From: Xiphydria camelus
Lineage: Eukaryota; Arthropoda; Insecta; Hymenoptera; Xiphydriidae
Direction of reading: 5' to 3'
Assembly: GCA_963678675.1 (NCBI GenBank)
Contig: OY783193.1
Span: 20,010,977-20,074,976 of the forward strand
DNA length: 64,000 nucleotides
The notes below the pieces were generated by a model, which searched no databases, had not been told where the DNA came from, and saw only the letters and a list, made by a program, of their open reading frames with translations. Every line of letters begins with the position of its first letter. Position 1 is the stretch's first letter. Shown here piece by piece: positions 45,965-56,651 of this stretch. Both the position numbers and the translations under genes were made by a program.

Positions 45965-46400
45965 TTTTTTACACGTTGCCTGTCACGAAACTTTTGACCG
46001 TTGTTTTCCTGGTTTTGCCATAATAATTATAAATTAACCCACACACGAAAGAATGTTCAGTGATCATTAACGTTTACGAAATTGAAGAAGTTATTTTTAC
46101 ACGTTGCCTGTCACTATACTCTTTTGACCGTTCTGTTGCTGTTTTTGCCATAATAATTATAAATATTAATTTCGTGTGTGTATTAACATACACGAAAGAA
46201 TGTTCAGTAATGCACGGTACTTACTTGAGAAAGGTCGAGACTTCGATCTTACAATTAGACTACACGAGTTCTGTATGGCTGGCCACTCGAGGCGATAAGA
46301 TTCGGGAACTCAAAATGCGACAAACCAAATACAAAAAATAACTCACAACTAACTCTGCGCCCTCGAGTCTGGCTTTTTATACCACTTTACGGATACGCCT
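45965..46400 (-). mobile_element. 5' end of a transposon gene, duplicated start region
   Basis: On the minus strand, TATAAAAAGCC (about 46370-46380) resembles a TATA box, followed by a leader with a GTAAGT donor near 46228. The frame MAKTATERSKEYSDRQRV starts at 46155 and stops soon after. A second damaged start (MAKPGKQRSK) lies at 46022. Both match the longer frame at 53110-53325. Confidence 0.4.
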
Positions 46401-46801
46401 AAAAAAGGGTAAGTGTCGGGAGAAGGTCCGACGGGGGCCTTTCTGATTGGTCGGAGATTCTGGCGTGGCTACTTTAGAGAATAGGGAAGAGTGGGGGAGT
46501 GGCGATCACTTAAGCGAGATAGTCTATAACTTAAAAAATGTTATTTATTTATCGCATCTAAATAGTTACACTGAAAGCTTAAAATAGTTAGTTTATTTGA
46601 TTGCTATAAATACTAAAAAAATTAAAAGCAACCGAGTAATTTCAGTTTTAGCAACATCATTGCATTGACCGGTATTCCCCCACTTTGCGGGTAATAGCGG
46701 TCACTAAATTTCCAATGCTTTCTAAATGACAATATTCTAATGACATTTTTTTCGTAAATAATAATACCAGCATTGCAAATAAAGGGTATATTATTCAACA
46801 T

Positions 46802-47180
46802 TGTGGGGACCGACTAGCGATCCCGCACTAGGGAGAAATGGAGAGACAAGAAAGGACGCAGTGTACGAAGAAAGTCTCGTGCTTTATTCGTCTCGTCTAC
46901 TCCTCTACAGCTCTACTACGAACGATGAGTAGCCGCGAACGGCTAATGCGAATAGTGAGTGTTCGTCGTGACCTTCGACCTAGTCGACTCGACGTCGCTA
47001 GGGAGGCGAAATCGATGATCCTGCGACGATGTACGCTCGGCGATCGATGGCGATGAACTGACTGTTTAAGCTCGGCGAGCCGTCTTCTTGTACGGTGCTC
47101 GTCCCTTGCACCGAGCCAATCAGAGCTCTCCTCGGTGTCGTCAGCGAGCGTCGTCAGCAGGCACGGTCGTCCGTGCGTCA
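46802..47180 (-). repeat. 3' LTR of the gypsy element
   Basis: On the plus strand it starts TGTGGGGACCGAC; read on the minus strand it ends CGGTCCCCACA. An AATAAAGCACGAGAC polyadenylation-like signal lies at about 46880. The outer boundary near 47180 is uncertain because no second LTR is available. Confidence 0.55.
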
Positions 47181-47199
47181 TCTGGAATTTTCATCGTGG

Positions 47200-47420
47200 A
47201 AAATTCCGATCCGACCGCTACCCCCGACGCGCTGGTCAGGTAGCCGGAATCGGTGCGTCGTCGAGGATTAACGTCCCAGTTAATCCCTGTCCGGCCGTTA
47301 TTCCTGATACGCTAATCAGGTAGCCGGAATCGGTGCGTCTTCGAGGATTAACGTCCCGGTTAATCCCTGTCCGGCCGCTCCCCATGACACGCTAGTCAGG
47401 TAGCCGGAATCGGTGCGGAT
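47200..47420. repeat. 80-bp tandem repeat, about 2.7 units
   Basis: TAGCCGGAATCGGTGCG recurs at 47241, 47321 and 47401. It lies between the pol stop and the LTR. Confidence 0.85.
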
Positions 47421-47468
47421 GCGCGTGACTCAGGCGCCACAGCACCCCCCTGCCAGTGATTGGGCCAA

Positions 47469-49807
47469 TCACGAGAATCCAGCTTGGAACTTGTCTGCGA
47501 AGCGGACTCGTCGGCCTGACCGTGTGCGATGGTGGGTGTCCGCTCCCTGGGCGGGTGGTGGGTCTGCGGGGTCCTCCCGCTCCTCCGAAGTTGTCGCATC
47601 CTCTCTCTCGGTTGGATGGTTGGCGACGTCCTCAGCCAATATGTAGGCTGGTTTCAGCCGGTCAATGGTCACAGTGACGTCCTTGTCTCTGATGTTGACA
47701 ACGAACGTCCTGGCCTCGCGTCTCACGACCTTGAAGGGGCCGTCGTACGGTCGCTGCAGGGGTTCTTTCGGCCCATCGTGACGGACGAATACGTGACTCG
47801 CTGTTGCGAGGTCCTTGAATACGAACGTCTTCTTCTCGCCGTGGTGTGATCTGCTGACCGGTCGTATGTCCTGGAAGTGTTGTCGCAACTCCTTCAGGTA
47901 GTCTGCCACGTCGTCGTCGTTGCTCCTTTTGGGTTGCGCCCCCAAGAACTCTCCAGGTATTCTGAGCGGTTCGCCGTAGACTAATTCTGCCGCGGTTGCC
48001 TGAAGATCTTCCTTCCATGCGGAGCGAATCCCTAGTAGGACGGTTGGAAGAACGGTGGTCCACCTTCGGTTTTCGTGGCATTTGATGGCTGCCTTCAGCT
48101 GTCGGTGTAGACGTTCTACCATGCCGTTGGCTGCCGGGTGGTATGCTGTCGTTCGCAAGTGAGTCGTACCGGTCACGCGATTTAAGTGTTTAAACAAATG
48201 CGACTCGAATTGCCTCCCTTGGTCCGTGGTAACTCGTAGCGGTACCCCGAACCGGGCGATCCAGTTGGAGTAGAAAGCTTCGGCGACTGTGCTGGCTTCC
48301 TGGTCCTCCAGTGGGATGGCCTCTGGCCAGCGGGTAAACCTGTCGACGCAAGTAAGGCAGTATCTTTTTCCTTCCGAAAGTGGCATAACCACGATATCCA
48401 AGTGGACGTGTTCAAAACGTCCGGAAGGTTTAGCGAAAGTTCCCAGCGGAGCGGATACGTGACGCGTGATTTTCGATTGTTGGCATTGTTGACAGCTCCG
48501 TGTCCACTCCTTGCAATCCGCCTTGACCGATGGCCAAACGTAGCGTTGCGTTACTAGCTTGGTCGTTGCCTTGATGCCAGGATGCGATAGTTGATGCACC
48601 GACTGGAATGCCGTGCGGCGGAATGGTGTGGAGATGAATGGTCGTACGTATGCCGTGGATGTGTCGCAGAAGACCGCTACGCTTGTTCCCGGAATCTGCA
48701 CTTGCTTGAGTTGCAAGGCTGATCCTTCGCGTAGGAGTGTCTTCAGCCCTTCGTCGCCTGCCTGCGATGCTGCCAGTGCTTCGTAGTCGAGGGAACTGCT
48801 TAACTCTTCTATTCTCGACAACGAATCCGCGACTACGTTATCCTTGCCGGAGATATGCTGGATGTCTGTTGAGAATTGGCCGATGAGATCTAAGTACCGA
48901 AATTGCCTGGGCGAGCATTTCTCCGGTTTTTGTCGAAATGCGAACGTTAACGGTTTATGATCCGTGTATATCGTGAATCGATATCCTTCCAAACAGTGAC
49001 GGAAACGCTTGACAGCCGCGTAGACTGCCAGTAACTCCCGGTCGTAGGCACTGTATTTTTTCTGCGCTGTCGACAAAGCTTTCGTGAAGAAAGCTAGTGG
49101 TTGCCATGCGTCTTTCACATATTGCTGCAGTGTAGCGCCTATTGCGAAATCCGAGGCGTCGACCATTACCGAAAGTGTGGCTCCAGGTTGAGGGTGTGCG
49201 AGCATCGCGGCATTCGCGAGTCCTCGCTTCGTCTCCTCGAAGGCGGCCTCCGTGTCTGGACTCCAGACGATTGGAGAATCGCCTTTGATTTTCGGTCCTT
49301 TGAGAAGGCCGTTGAGGGGCTGTTGCAGCTCCGCGGCTCTAGGTATGAAACGACGATAAAAGTTTAACATACCCAGGAACCTGCGCAGTTGGCGGACTGT
49401 TTTCGGTTTCGGGAAATTCGTAATAGCCTGTACTCGTTCCTCCAAGGGCGTCGTGCCGTTGCCGTCGACCTCGTACCCGAGAAACTGCACCTTTTGCGCG
49501 CCGAAGACACACTTTGCGGAGTTGATGACAAGGCCAAATTCCTTAAACCGTTCGAAGAGTGTCCGCAGATGCCGGTGATGCTCCTCTTCATCCCTAGATG
49601 CTACTAGGACGTCGTCTATGTAAGCGTAGCAAAAGTCCAACCCCCGCAGGACGTGGTCGATAAAACGTTGGAATGTTTGCGCGGCGTTTCGAAGTCCGAA
49701 GGGCATCCTAGGGAATTCGAACAGTCCGAACGGTGTGGTTATCGCCGTTTTCGCCACATCTTCCGTCGCTACGGGGATTTGGTGGTACGCCCGGACCAGG
49801 TCGCCCA
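47469..49807 (-). CDS. pol: Ty3/gypsy pol polyprotein (partial: RT, RNase H, integrase)
   Basis: 762 open codons from 49757, readable upstream to about 49807 (DLVRAYHQIP). In order: RT with PFGLFEFPRMPFGLRNA and the YIDDVL active site; RNase H with VDASDFAIGA, YDRELLAVY and YTDHKPL; an integrase HHCC finger (HPGIKATTK ... CQQCQQSK); and a DDE core with DIVVMP, TTDQGRQFES and NGMVERLHRQLKAAI. The tail AELVYGEPLRIPGEF is typical of CsRn1-like and related insect gypsy elements. Gag, protease and the first RT blocks are missing, so this copy cannot be autonomous. The GC-rich composition differs from the neighbours. Confidence 0.9.
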
Positions 49808-50879
49808 GACCGCAACTGCCCGTCTCTCACCGAGGACCACAGAGCGTCTAAGGCAGGAGTCGGCCTAGCCTTACTGACGAGTCCACAGGCCGACTCCGGG
49901 ACGAAACGCTCCGCCGATAAGATGGCGACCACATCCTTTTCGCAACAACATAAAGCATTTTTATAAGAAACAGTTAAACTAAACATTGTAATAGTAGGGG
50001 AAGGAGGTGAAATGCCAGTCACTTAAGCGGAATTAGAGCTAACACGGTAAATTTTATTCCAAATTTGAAAACAAACAACTGTAACAAATCTTTAGAGTAT
50101 CTACTTTCTGAATCTTTTGTTGAAATTTAGATGAAATAATCGAAAAAATAAAAATATAACGTTGACCGGCATTCCCCCAAATAGGGTTTTCAAGAAAAAC
50201 TTACAATTAATCTATAAACAGAACACGTGTTTCCTATTCTTTCACTGCACACGAATTATACGCATTAATAGTGAAGAAATTCAGATCCGAACGGACGTGG
50301 AAAAAAAGTAAATACTCTTTGACTTAGCTTCAATCATGTATGGCTAAGAAATTATATCAGAAACACTTAAAATGAATAAATGTGTCTTGAAGTCAAGCAA
50401 TTAAATAGAATGAATCGATAACGTGATATGATGCTTTTCTGTCACGCTTTCGAAGTTCTCTACCTATGGTATCGCTATGGGATGTTCTATACTCCAGATA
50501 ATTAGGTGATCGGCATTACCCGCTGACCAGCATCACCCCATCCTCCCCTACTCTTTAATTTACCTTAAATCACATATGACTAAGAAATTATATCAGAAAC
50601 ACTTCAAGTGAATAAAGGTGTCTTGAAGCGACGCAATTAAATACAGTGAATCGGTAACGTGATATGATATGAATGTGACCACTCGTGGTACCACTATCAG
50701 ACGTTCTATATTCCAGATAATTAGGTGATCGGCATTATCCACTGATCGCCATTCCCACACTTTCCCCTACTTAGGGGAGACGGAAGGGCCCTCCTAAGTT
50801 TCTCCGAGGGTTCACCCGCGGTTGTCCAAGCGGAGTCTGGTCCTTTCCCGAGTGACTGTCTACAAGGGGTCACGCTCAA

Positions 50880-51480
50880 TAAGTTGCATTTCCACGAATG
50901 TGAAAGGATAGGGAGGATTGGTGACGGTATGTCTCGTTTTGGGACTAGCCTTTCGCGTTATATTATCGTTCCGCATTACGTTCTCGTAACTGAAATTTCA
51001 CCATTAAACAACGCTCGCTCCGATCCTAAGGGTCTTGAGTCGAAGCAGAGTTTCTCCGTTTGGCCGATAGCGGAAAGGTCATATATCAAAAGTGAAAATG
51101 TCACTTCTCGCCGTTGCGCCGTTTCCGCAGTTGAAATATGATGATATCTATGACCTGGCGCATCGGTTTAACTGAACGGGGATGTCGAGTGCAAGGCGAG
51201 AGGACATCTAAACGCTAGATTTATGGTGAGCCCGAACAGTCCTCTTAGTGGAGTTATGACACTACGTCGCCTCATAATATAAACATTGACTTTCATCGCC
51301 CCAAGAAACCCTCTGAGTTTTGGTACTAGCCTTTCGCGTTATATTCTCGTTCCGCGTTATGTTCTCGTAACTGAATTTTCACCATAACGCTGAATTTTCA
51401 CGCTCGCTCCGATCCTAAGGGTCTTGAGTCGAAGCGGAGCTTCTCCGTTTGGCCGGTAACGGAAAGGTCATATATCAAAA
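50880..51480 (+). repeat. Dispersed repeat, two partial copies in tandem
   Basis: 51005-51320 and 51320-51490 share GATCCTAAGGGTCTTGAGTC and GGAAAGGTCATATATCAAAA. A third copy lies at 53430-54030 and an inverted fragment at 44351. Includes TCATCGCCCCAAGAAACCCTC. Function unknown. Confidence 0.55.
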
Positions 51481-52290
51481 GTGAAAATGGCTACATCGGG
51501 GGGTAGTTCTCGTAACTTGTTCGCTATATTCTTACCAATAACATCAAATTTGTCTTCCTTTCCAACATCAATCTGTTGAGACGCTTTTTCTAAAACTTCA
51601 TCGGCCTTATTGAGTTTTCTTTTTTGTCTATCTGTCTTCATGATATTGCTTTTTATTAGCAGTGGTGACGAAACTGATTTACTCAACAATGCTGAGGTAG
51701 ATGTATTTGATTTTGATTCCTGCAATAGCTGAGATCGAGGGGACAATAATTCTTCATCATCTTAGATGTCTGTAGTCTACAGTATAAAAATATGTTGCCT
51801 GAAATATAATACTTATCCGAAAAAAGTCATGCATAATATGGTGTATAATTATTTAAAAACGGCAAAAAAATATGTGATTTACCGCAGTCTCAGAACTACT
51901 GTATTCCATATTTAGACTAGAAATGCTTTCGCGAGGTGTCTCTTGATCTAATATAAATAGAAGATTTTCATAATACCACAAGTGTGGTTCGTAAATGTCA
52001 TCCTCCTCAGCACCTGAATGTTAAGATGCTTTAAGTCTTTTCATTTCCTTTCTAATCATTTCTTTTCTAAAGGAACCTCGTAGACAATCTATTTTTATCT
52101 TAACCGTCTGAACGGTAGCAGTGCTATCTGCTGTTTTGTATTTGTTTAGCAATTCTTCATAAGCTCTATTTTTTTCTTTCTGTCCTTGTATTCACTGGAC
52201 TTAACGCACCACAGTCAAAAGAAACTTCTGTAACCCTCAATAAATACCACTAAAAACTCTTTGTCTAGGTTTTTTAAATCCATTATTGTT
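51480..52290 (-). pseudogene. MADF-BESS transcription-factor-like pseudogene
   Basis: From 52285 the minus strand reads DLKNLDKEFLVVFIEGYRSFF, stop, LWCVKSSEYKDRKKK, then a shift to NRAYEELLNKYKTADSTATV and KIDCLRGSFRKEM, a clear MADF domain with one stop and one frameshift. 52010-51892 continues YEPHLWYYENLLFILDQ up to a GTAAAT donor. After an intron, 51746-51480 is Ser-rich and ends KFDVIGKNIANKLRELP, a BESS motif. MADF-BESS proteins are DNA-binding regulators, and MADF/Myb-like proteins also accompany PIF/Harbinger transposases. The match of 52746-52950 with 35618-35780 suggests it belonged to an element. Confidence 0.75.
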
Positions 52291-52745
52291 CGGTCGCCTA
52301 TAAAAGACAAGACGAACAGCTCCACCCGGTGCAAATGAAAAAACCGCCTTTGCCAAATTCTTTAATCAGGCCTTACAAATGTAATGTTGGTTGCAGAATA
52401 ATGTCCTGTAGTTACAAAAAAAAGCAACATTAATTGTACCTCTCTTTGCAAATGCATCCACAATCATATTGTCAAAACTTACCTACGTAAGTGTACAATT
52501 TTGTTATTTTTCAATACTAATTAATATATGAACCACTTATTTCTTTTTCCATTAATAATTAGATTTGTATTGTATTATGATGATGCCGTTTTGTCATTCC
52601 ATACCTTACCCAAACAACCTTTTAATAGTCAAGAATAACGTTTTTTTCACAGCTACAGAGACGGAATCGAAAACTCCTATTATGGGGCCGAAAAAAAAAT
52701 TTAGCACTAATTCCGTTCGGTAATCTCCACGATATAATTCTTAAG

Positions 52746-52950
52746 TCTTTCTGAACTACCATGACATTTTTATTATACCATGGTATTGCTATTGTTTTTA
52801 AACCATATCTGAGCTACATTATCTTGAAATTTCGTGGTATTACTATTGTTAATTACTTGTTTAGTTTACTTTTCTACCCATCAGTATCGAAGTTTCACTT
52901 CTTCCGCGCGTGGCGGCCACACGTTTCGATTCTTTTTTAATACCAATTTC
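52746..52950. repeat. End of the element that carried the MADF gene
   Basis: Inverted match to 35618-35780 (CATGGTATTGCTATTG..., GAAGTTTCACTTCTTCCG). Confidence 0.5.
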
Positions 52951-53109
52951 TTGATCAACACTTTTCAATAATTAGTCGTATGTTTTATCAGCATTTTTCA
53001 AGTCGTGTTCTTCAATTTTTTATTGAATTCAATATGAATTTTTTTATGGGCATTAAAAATGTAGTGTAAGGAATACCATATTCATAGAATGTATTTTCAA
53101 CGACATTTT

Positions 53110-53325
53110 TTAGATCCTCCAGTAACTTGAAAATCTTCTGCATTCTTCAGTGTTTTGGATATCTATATTAGCAGCTATATCGATATTCGAGTGTGTTAAT
53201 TTCATTCTCTCTCTCCATTCTCGAATTCGTTCTGTATTAGTTTTAGCTGGTGCCTTCGTTATCGCTTTTTTTACACGTTGTCTGTCACGATACTCTTTCG
53301 ACCGTTGTTTTGCTGTTTTTGCCAT
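53110..53325 (-). CDS. Short basic frame, start of a transposon-type protein
   Basis: Reads MAKTAKQRSKEYRDRQRVKK, then a second similar block TNTERIREWRERMK. Such R-x-R-E-Y/W-R repeats are seen at the N-termini of insect transposon proteins (memory, not verified). Copies at 46155 and 46022 share the same leader sequence (AATTATTATGGCAAAA). It stops after 71 codons, so it is an exon or a remnant. Confidence 0.35.
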   Translation of the reverse strand: MAKTAKQRSKEYRDRQRVKKAITKAPAKTNTERIREWRERMKLTHSNIDIAANIDIQNTEECRRFSSYWRI

Positions 53326-53429
53326 AATAATTATAAATTAACACACACACGAAATAATCTTTAGTGTTCATTGACGTTTACGAAATTGAAGAAGTTTATA
53401 ATTTTTTTGTTTTACTATTTTTCTTCTCG

Positions 53430-54060
53430 TTCCGCGTTATGTTTTCGTAACTGAAGTTTCACCATTAAACAATGCTCGCTCCGACTGTAAAACCGCGTAC
53501 GCACTTTGCGAGACTGCCTCGCAACAACTTTAAGTGGTAGCAAGAAGCAATGCGAGCTGTCATTCAGTCTGTTCACTTTGGAAATGCCACGCGACGAAGC
53601 TTCTTTGAGCACGACCAAAACCGGACTTAGTATGGCTCGCCGTGCGGCTGCCTTATAACGTGGTAGACAGTGAATCGAGGCAGGTACTATTGATTTTTGT
53701 GAAGCGGCTTCGCAAAGTGCGTGCGCGGCTTAAGGATCTTGGATCGAAGCGGACCTTCTCCGTTCGGCCGGTAGCGGAAAGGTCATCTATCCAAAGAGAA
53801 AGTGTCACTTCTCGCCATGGGGCCATTTCGGCAGTTGAAATATGATGGTATCTATTACCTGGCGCATCTTTTTGACTGACGGGAACGTCGAATGCGCGAC
53901 GAGAGGATACCTAAACGCTAGATTTATGGTGAACCCGAACGGTTTTCTTAATGAAGGTGCGACACTGCGTCGCCTTATAATATAAAAGATGGCTTTCATC
54001 GCCCCAAGAAACCCTCTCGAGCAACAGAAACCAGACACCCTCTGCACAGTCTAAATAGCG
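53430..54060 (+). repeat. Dispersed repeat, third copy
   Basis: Matches 50960-51320, including CTAAACGCTAGATTTATGGTGA. It continues into AGAAACCAGACACCCTCTGC and a TTTATTTTTGCTTTATTTATTC tract (in short words), which may be an LTR-like 3' end. Confidence 0.5.
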
Positions 54061-54600
54061 ATTTATTTTTGCTTTATTTATTCTTCAGTTTCAAGTTAAT
54101 AATTCTAACAGGTGCGATCAAGATTAGATCTCCTCGGGGTCGTAAATCCCGAAGACACTACGTGACATGACTAGTGACTGAACACGTGGAGAGATGGATC
54201 TAAACCATATCGGTTAGTTCAAATGATTTAACACTGCACTCACAATATTACTGGTAATATATTGGATTCAAAGAGATACAGTAGTTCCGTGATTTAACCG
54301 TGGTTTACAATTAGATACACTGCGAGATTATTTTGAAAGAAAGGTGCGGGACAACGAGCGCATTCGCACACTCCACGTTCGTCGAAACATACCACCCGCC
54401 TTGGCGTTGCGACCGATGTACAGATTAGTCTAGATTAGCACGTTATTGAGGTTGCGATGATAGTGAGCGGTAAGAAATCACGTAAAAGTCCCCTGGCGGC
54501 GAAACACATATTAACACAAGTCTACGCACGGTCGAGAGCGGTGGAGTGGGGCAGGGTCGAGAGCGTTGGGACACGTACGTGATGCGCGGGAATTGCGCCT
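54061..54600. other. Repeat-derived stretch, no gene
   Basis: 54412-54525 is similar to 22275-22370 (GGTTGCGATGATAGTGAGCG). No coding sequence recognised. Confidence 0.4.
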
Positions 54601-54604
54601 ATAA

Positions 54605-54873
54605 AGGGGCCCATACACTGTCAAACAAATTTGGCAACGTAGCGTTGCACAGCTGCATCATCCATACACTTGGTTAAATTTTGCTCAAACTTTAGTTAAC
54701 GCGCCCATACACAACTCAATGCATTGCGCAAACGTTCCCATTGCGCAAAAGATTTCAAACATATTTGAAGTTGGTCAAACATTTGCGCAACGCATTAAAC
54801 ACCGCCATACATTATCAAACAAATTTGCGCAACGCTGCGTTGAGCAAATTTGTTTGACAGTGTATGGGCCCCT
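54605..54873. mobile_element. 269-bp PIF/Harbinger-type MITE
   Basis: TIR AGGGGCCCATACACTGTCAA and its complement, flanked by TAA (54602-54604 and 54874-54876). Internal copies of CATACA.T.TCAAA and GCGCAACG. Confidence 0.8.
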
Positions 54874-54876
54874 TAA

Positions 54877-55021
54877 GGCCAGGCGAACGTTGAGACGCAG
54901 TTCAGTGAGGTGACGCAGGGCGACCGTTGCCTCTATACCTATATCTATTCTACATATATGTATAGAGGCAACGGTCGCCCTGCGTCACCTCACTGAACTG
55001 CGTCTCAACATTCGCCTGGCC
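54877..55021. mobile_element. 145-bp hairpin MITE sharing a TAA with its neighbour
   Basis: GGCCAGGCGAACGTTGAGAC and its near-perfect complement, flanked by TAA at 54874-54876 and 55022-55024. The left TAA is also the right duplication of the preceding MITE. Confidence 0.8.
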
Positions 55022-55024
55022 TAA

Positions 55025-56209
55025 CGGTCGAGAGCGTTGGAGTGTGTATTTCGTTACAGTAACTTCTTTCGGCGCCCGCGATTTTACCACTCTCAGCAAA
55101 GAAGTTTCACTTCAAAGTTGATTTTTAGTTACTGCGCATAGCCAGCACACATCCAGTCCAATTATTCCATCAATGTTCCTCATTGTAGTACAAGATCCGA
55201 ATTAGAGACGTTCTTCACCGATCTGTTTACCGGATGAAAAGTATTTTTTATCAAACATAATACGTCAATGAATATACCGCGAATGGGTTGACTAATAAAA
55301 TATGCTCAAGACTACCCTTAAAACAGTATACACAGGTGAGCTGATATGAGCAATTTGCACCGATCTGTTTACCGATTAAACTATATATGAAAAAAAAAGA
55401 TAATTTTATTGCAAACACGATGGTATAATCCTACCTGCAAAAAATCGGTCATGAATCATGGTTGTAAGGCTTTGAAATTTATCGGAACTAGCCAAGATGT
55501 GCGTCCTACAGGCAAATTTGCTATAGGACGTAACGTAGCAACTGGGCGCGACGCGACTGCTAGATGAGAGAGAGTGCGTATGCTGCTACCTCGTACGATT
55601 GAAAAAGATAACACTACTAAAATACTGAGAAAAAGCGACTACGAGTGACTCGCTGTTTCAGTTTGCGGAAAAACACGTGCTCCATTATTACATAATTAAT
55701 ATAATGTAGTGTTATCTTTTTCAGTCGTTATTTTTTTCAATCAATTACTGTAGGATTCCTGGTAAAATTATTTTCGTTCAAAATTCAACTACCTTTGCAT
55801 TTTTATTTTTGCCTGTCCGGAAGGGACAAGTTATTACTTTATGGCTCTTTCTCGAAAGTACAGAAAAAGTGGAAAGACGTTCTTAATTAGATTATTGCCA
55901 GAGGGTCCCTTGGGCCGGGACAGGAACCGACAACTGGAGTTTTCTCGAGATTTACAACACTTAACCCTGCTTTCCGCGTCTCCCTGGAAATTTCTTCGAG
56001 TTGCGTGTTTGCACTCCCACCTCTGGTCGTAAGAGAAAGCTAAAAAAGTCGCACAATAACAAGCTCCTGGTCGAAAAGCGACCAGTACGTTCAAAAACCT
56101 CCGAACAACCAGAATAGCTCGCAAATAAAGTTAATGCATTGTTTGTTTTCCCTTACAAATTGGTGTAATTTTATTCATCGATTGAGGATTTTAACGATTA
56201 CTAATACAC
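55025..56209. other. No supported gene; one inverted pair
   Basis: GATTGAAAAAGATAACACTA (about 55598) and TAGTGTTATCTTTTTCAGTC (about 55709) form a small hairpin element. A 96-codon minus frame at 55834-56124 is not recognisable. Confidence 0.35.
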
Positions 56210-56289
56210 ATCGTCGCCCTAATAAGAAAAGTACCAAACTCCACTTACCGGTAAGTGGAGTTAGGTACTTTTCTTATTAGGGCGACGAT
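56210..56289. mobile_element. 80-bp near-perfect palindrome
   Basis: ATCGTCGCCCTAATAAGAAA to its complement, with centre CTTACCGGTAAG. Probably a minimal hairpin MITE. Confidence 0.7.
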
Positions 56290-56470
56290 ATTGTAATCAC
56301 TGATTACAATTTCACTCTAATCACTGATTACAATTTCACTGTAATCATTTAGTAATCATGAAGTCACCTTCGAAGGTAGTGGTAATCAATGTAATCATTA
56401 ACAATCGAAATCGGTGTAATCACCGTGGTAATCGCTTGTAATCGATTAGATATTGTAATCAGGGTGTTAC
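56290..56470. repeat. Short repeats of TAATCACTGATTACAAT
   Basis: GTAATCA words recur about every 12-25 bp in both orientations. No gene. Confidence 0.65.
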
Positions 56471-56651
56471 CCAAATTGAATGTGAATAACCCCTCAGTTT
56501 AATGGTTATTATGATCACAATATCTTCTTTGTTAAGATCATATGTTATGCATCTTTGTCATTTTTTCTTGAGGAAGGATAGCAAGGTGGAAGAGTTCGTT
56601 GCTCGTGCAGATAGACTGTGTGAGAAAAATGCATATTTATTAATTTTTTTA

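Larger units (their letters stand above)
46802..49970 (-). mobile_element. 5'-truncated Ty3/gypsy retrotransposon
   Basis: On the minus strand: partial RT, RNase H, integrase, a 3' region with 80-bp repeats, and one 3' LTR. No gag and no 5' LTR are seen; the pol frame becomes unreadable upstream of 49807. No envelope-like frame is present. Confidence 0.8.
46478..50772. mobile_element. TIR element split by a gypsy insertion
   Basis: The left end TAGGGAAGAGTGGGGGAGTG and the complement of the right end TAGGGGAAAGTGTGGGAATG match. A related pair encloses 49992-50553. Internal phrases such as GAATGCCGGTCA and AATTAGGTGATCGGCATTA recur. The gypsy sequence occupies 46802-49970. Confidence 0.5.

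Noticed and set aside
47529..48081. Long open frames antisense to and overlapping the gypsy pol
   Set aside because: GC-rich shadow frames of the real minus-strand pol gene.
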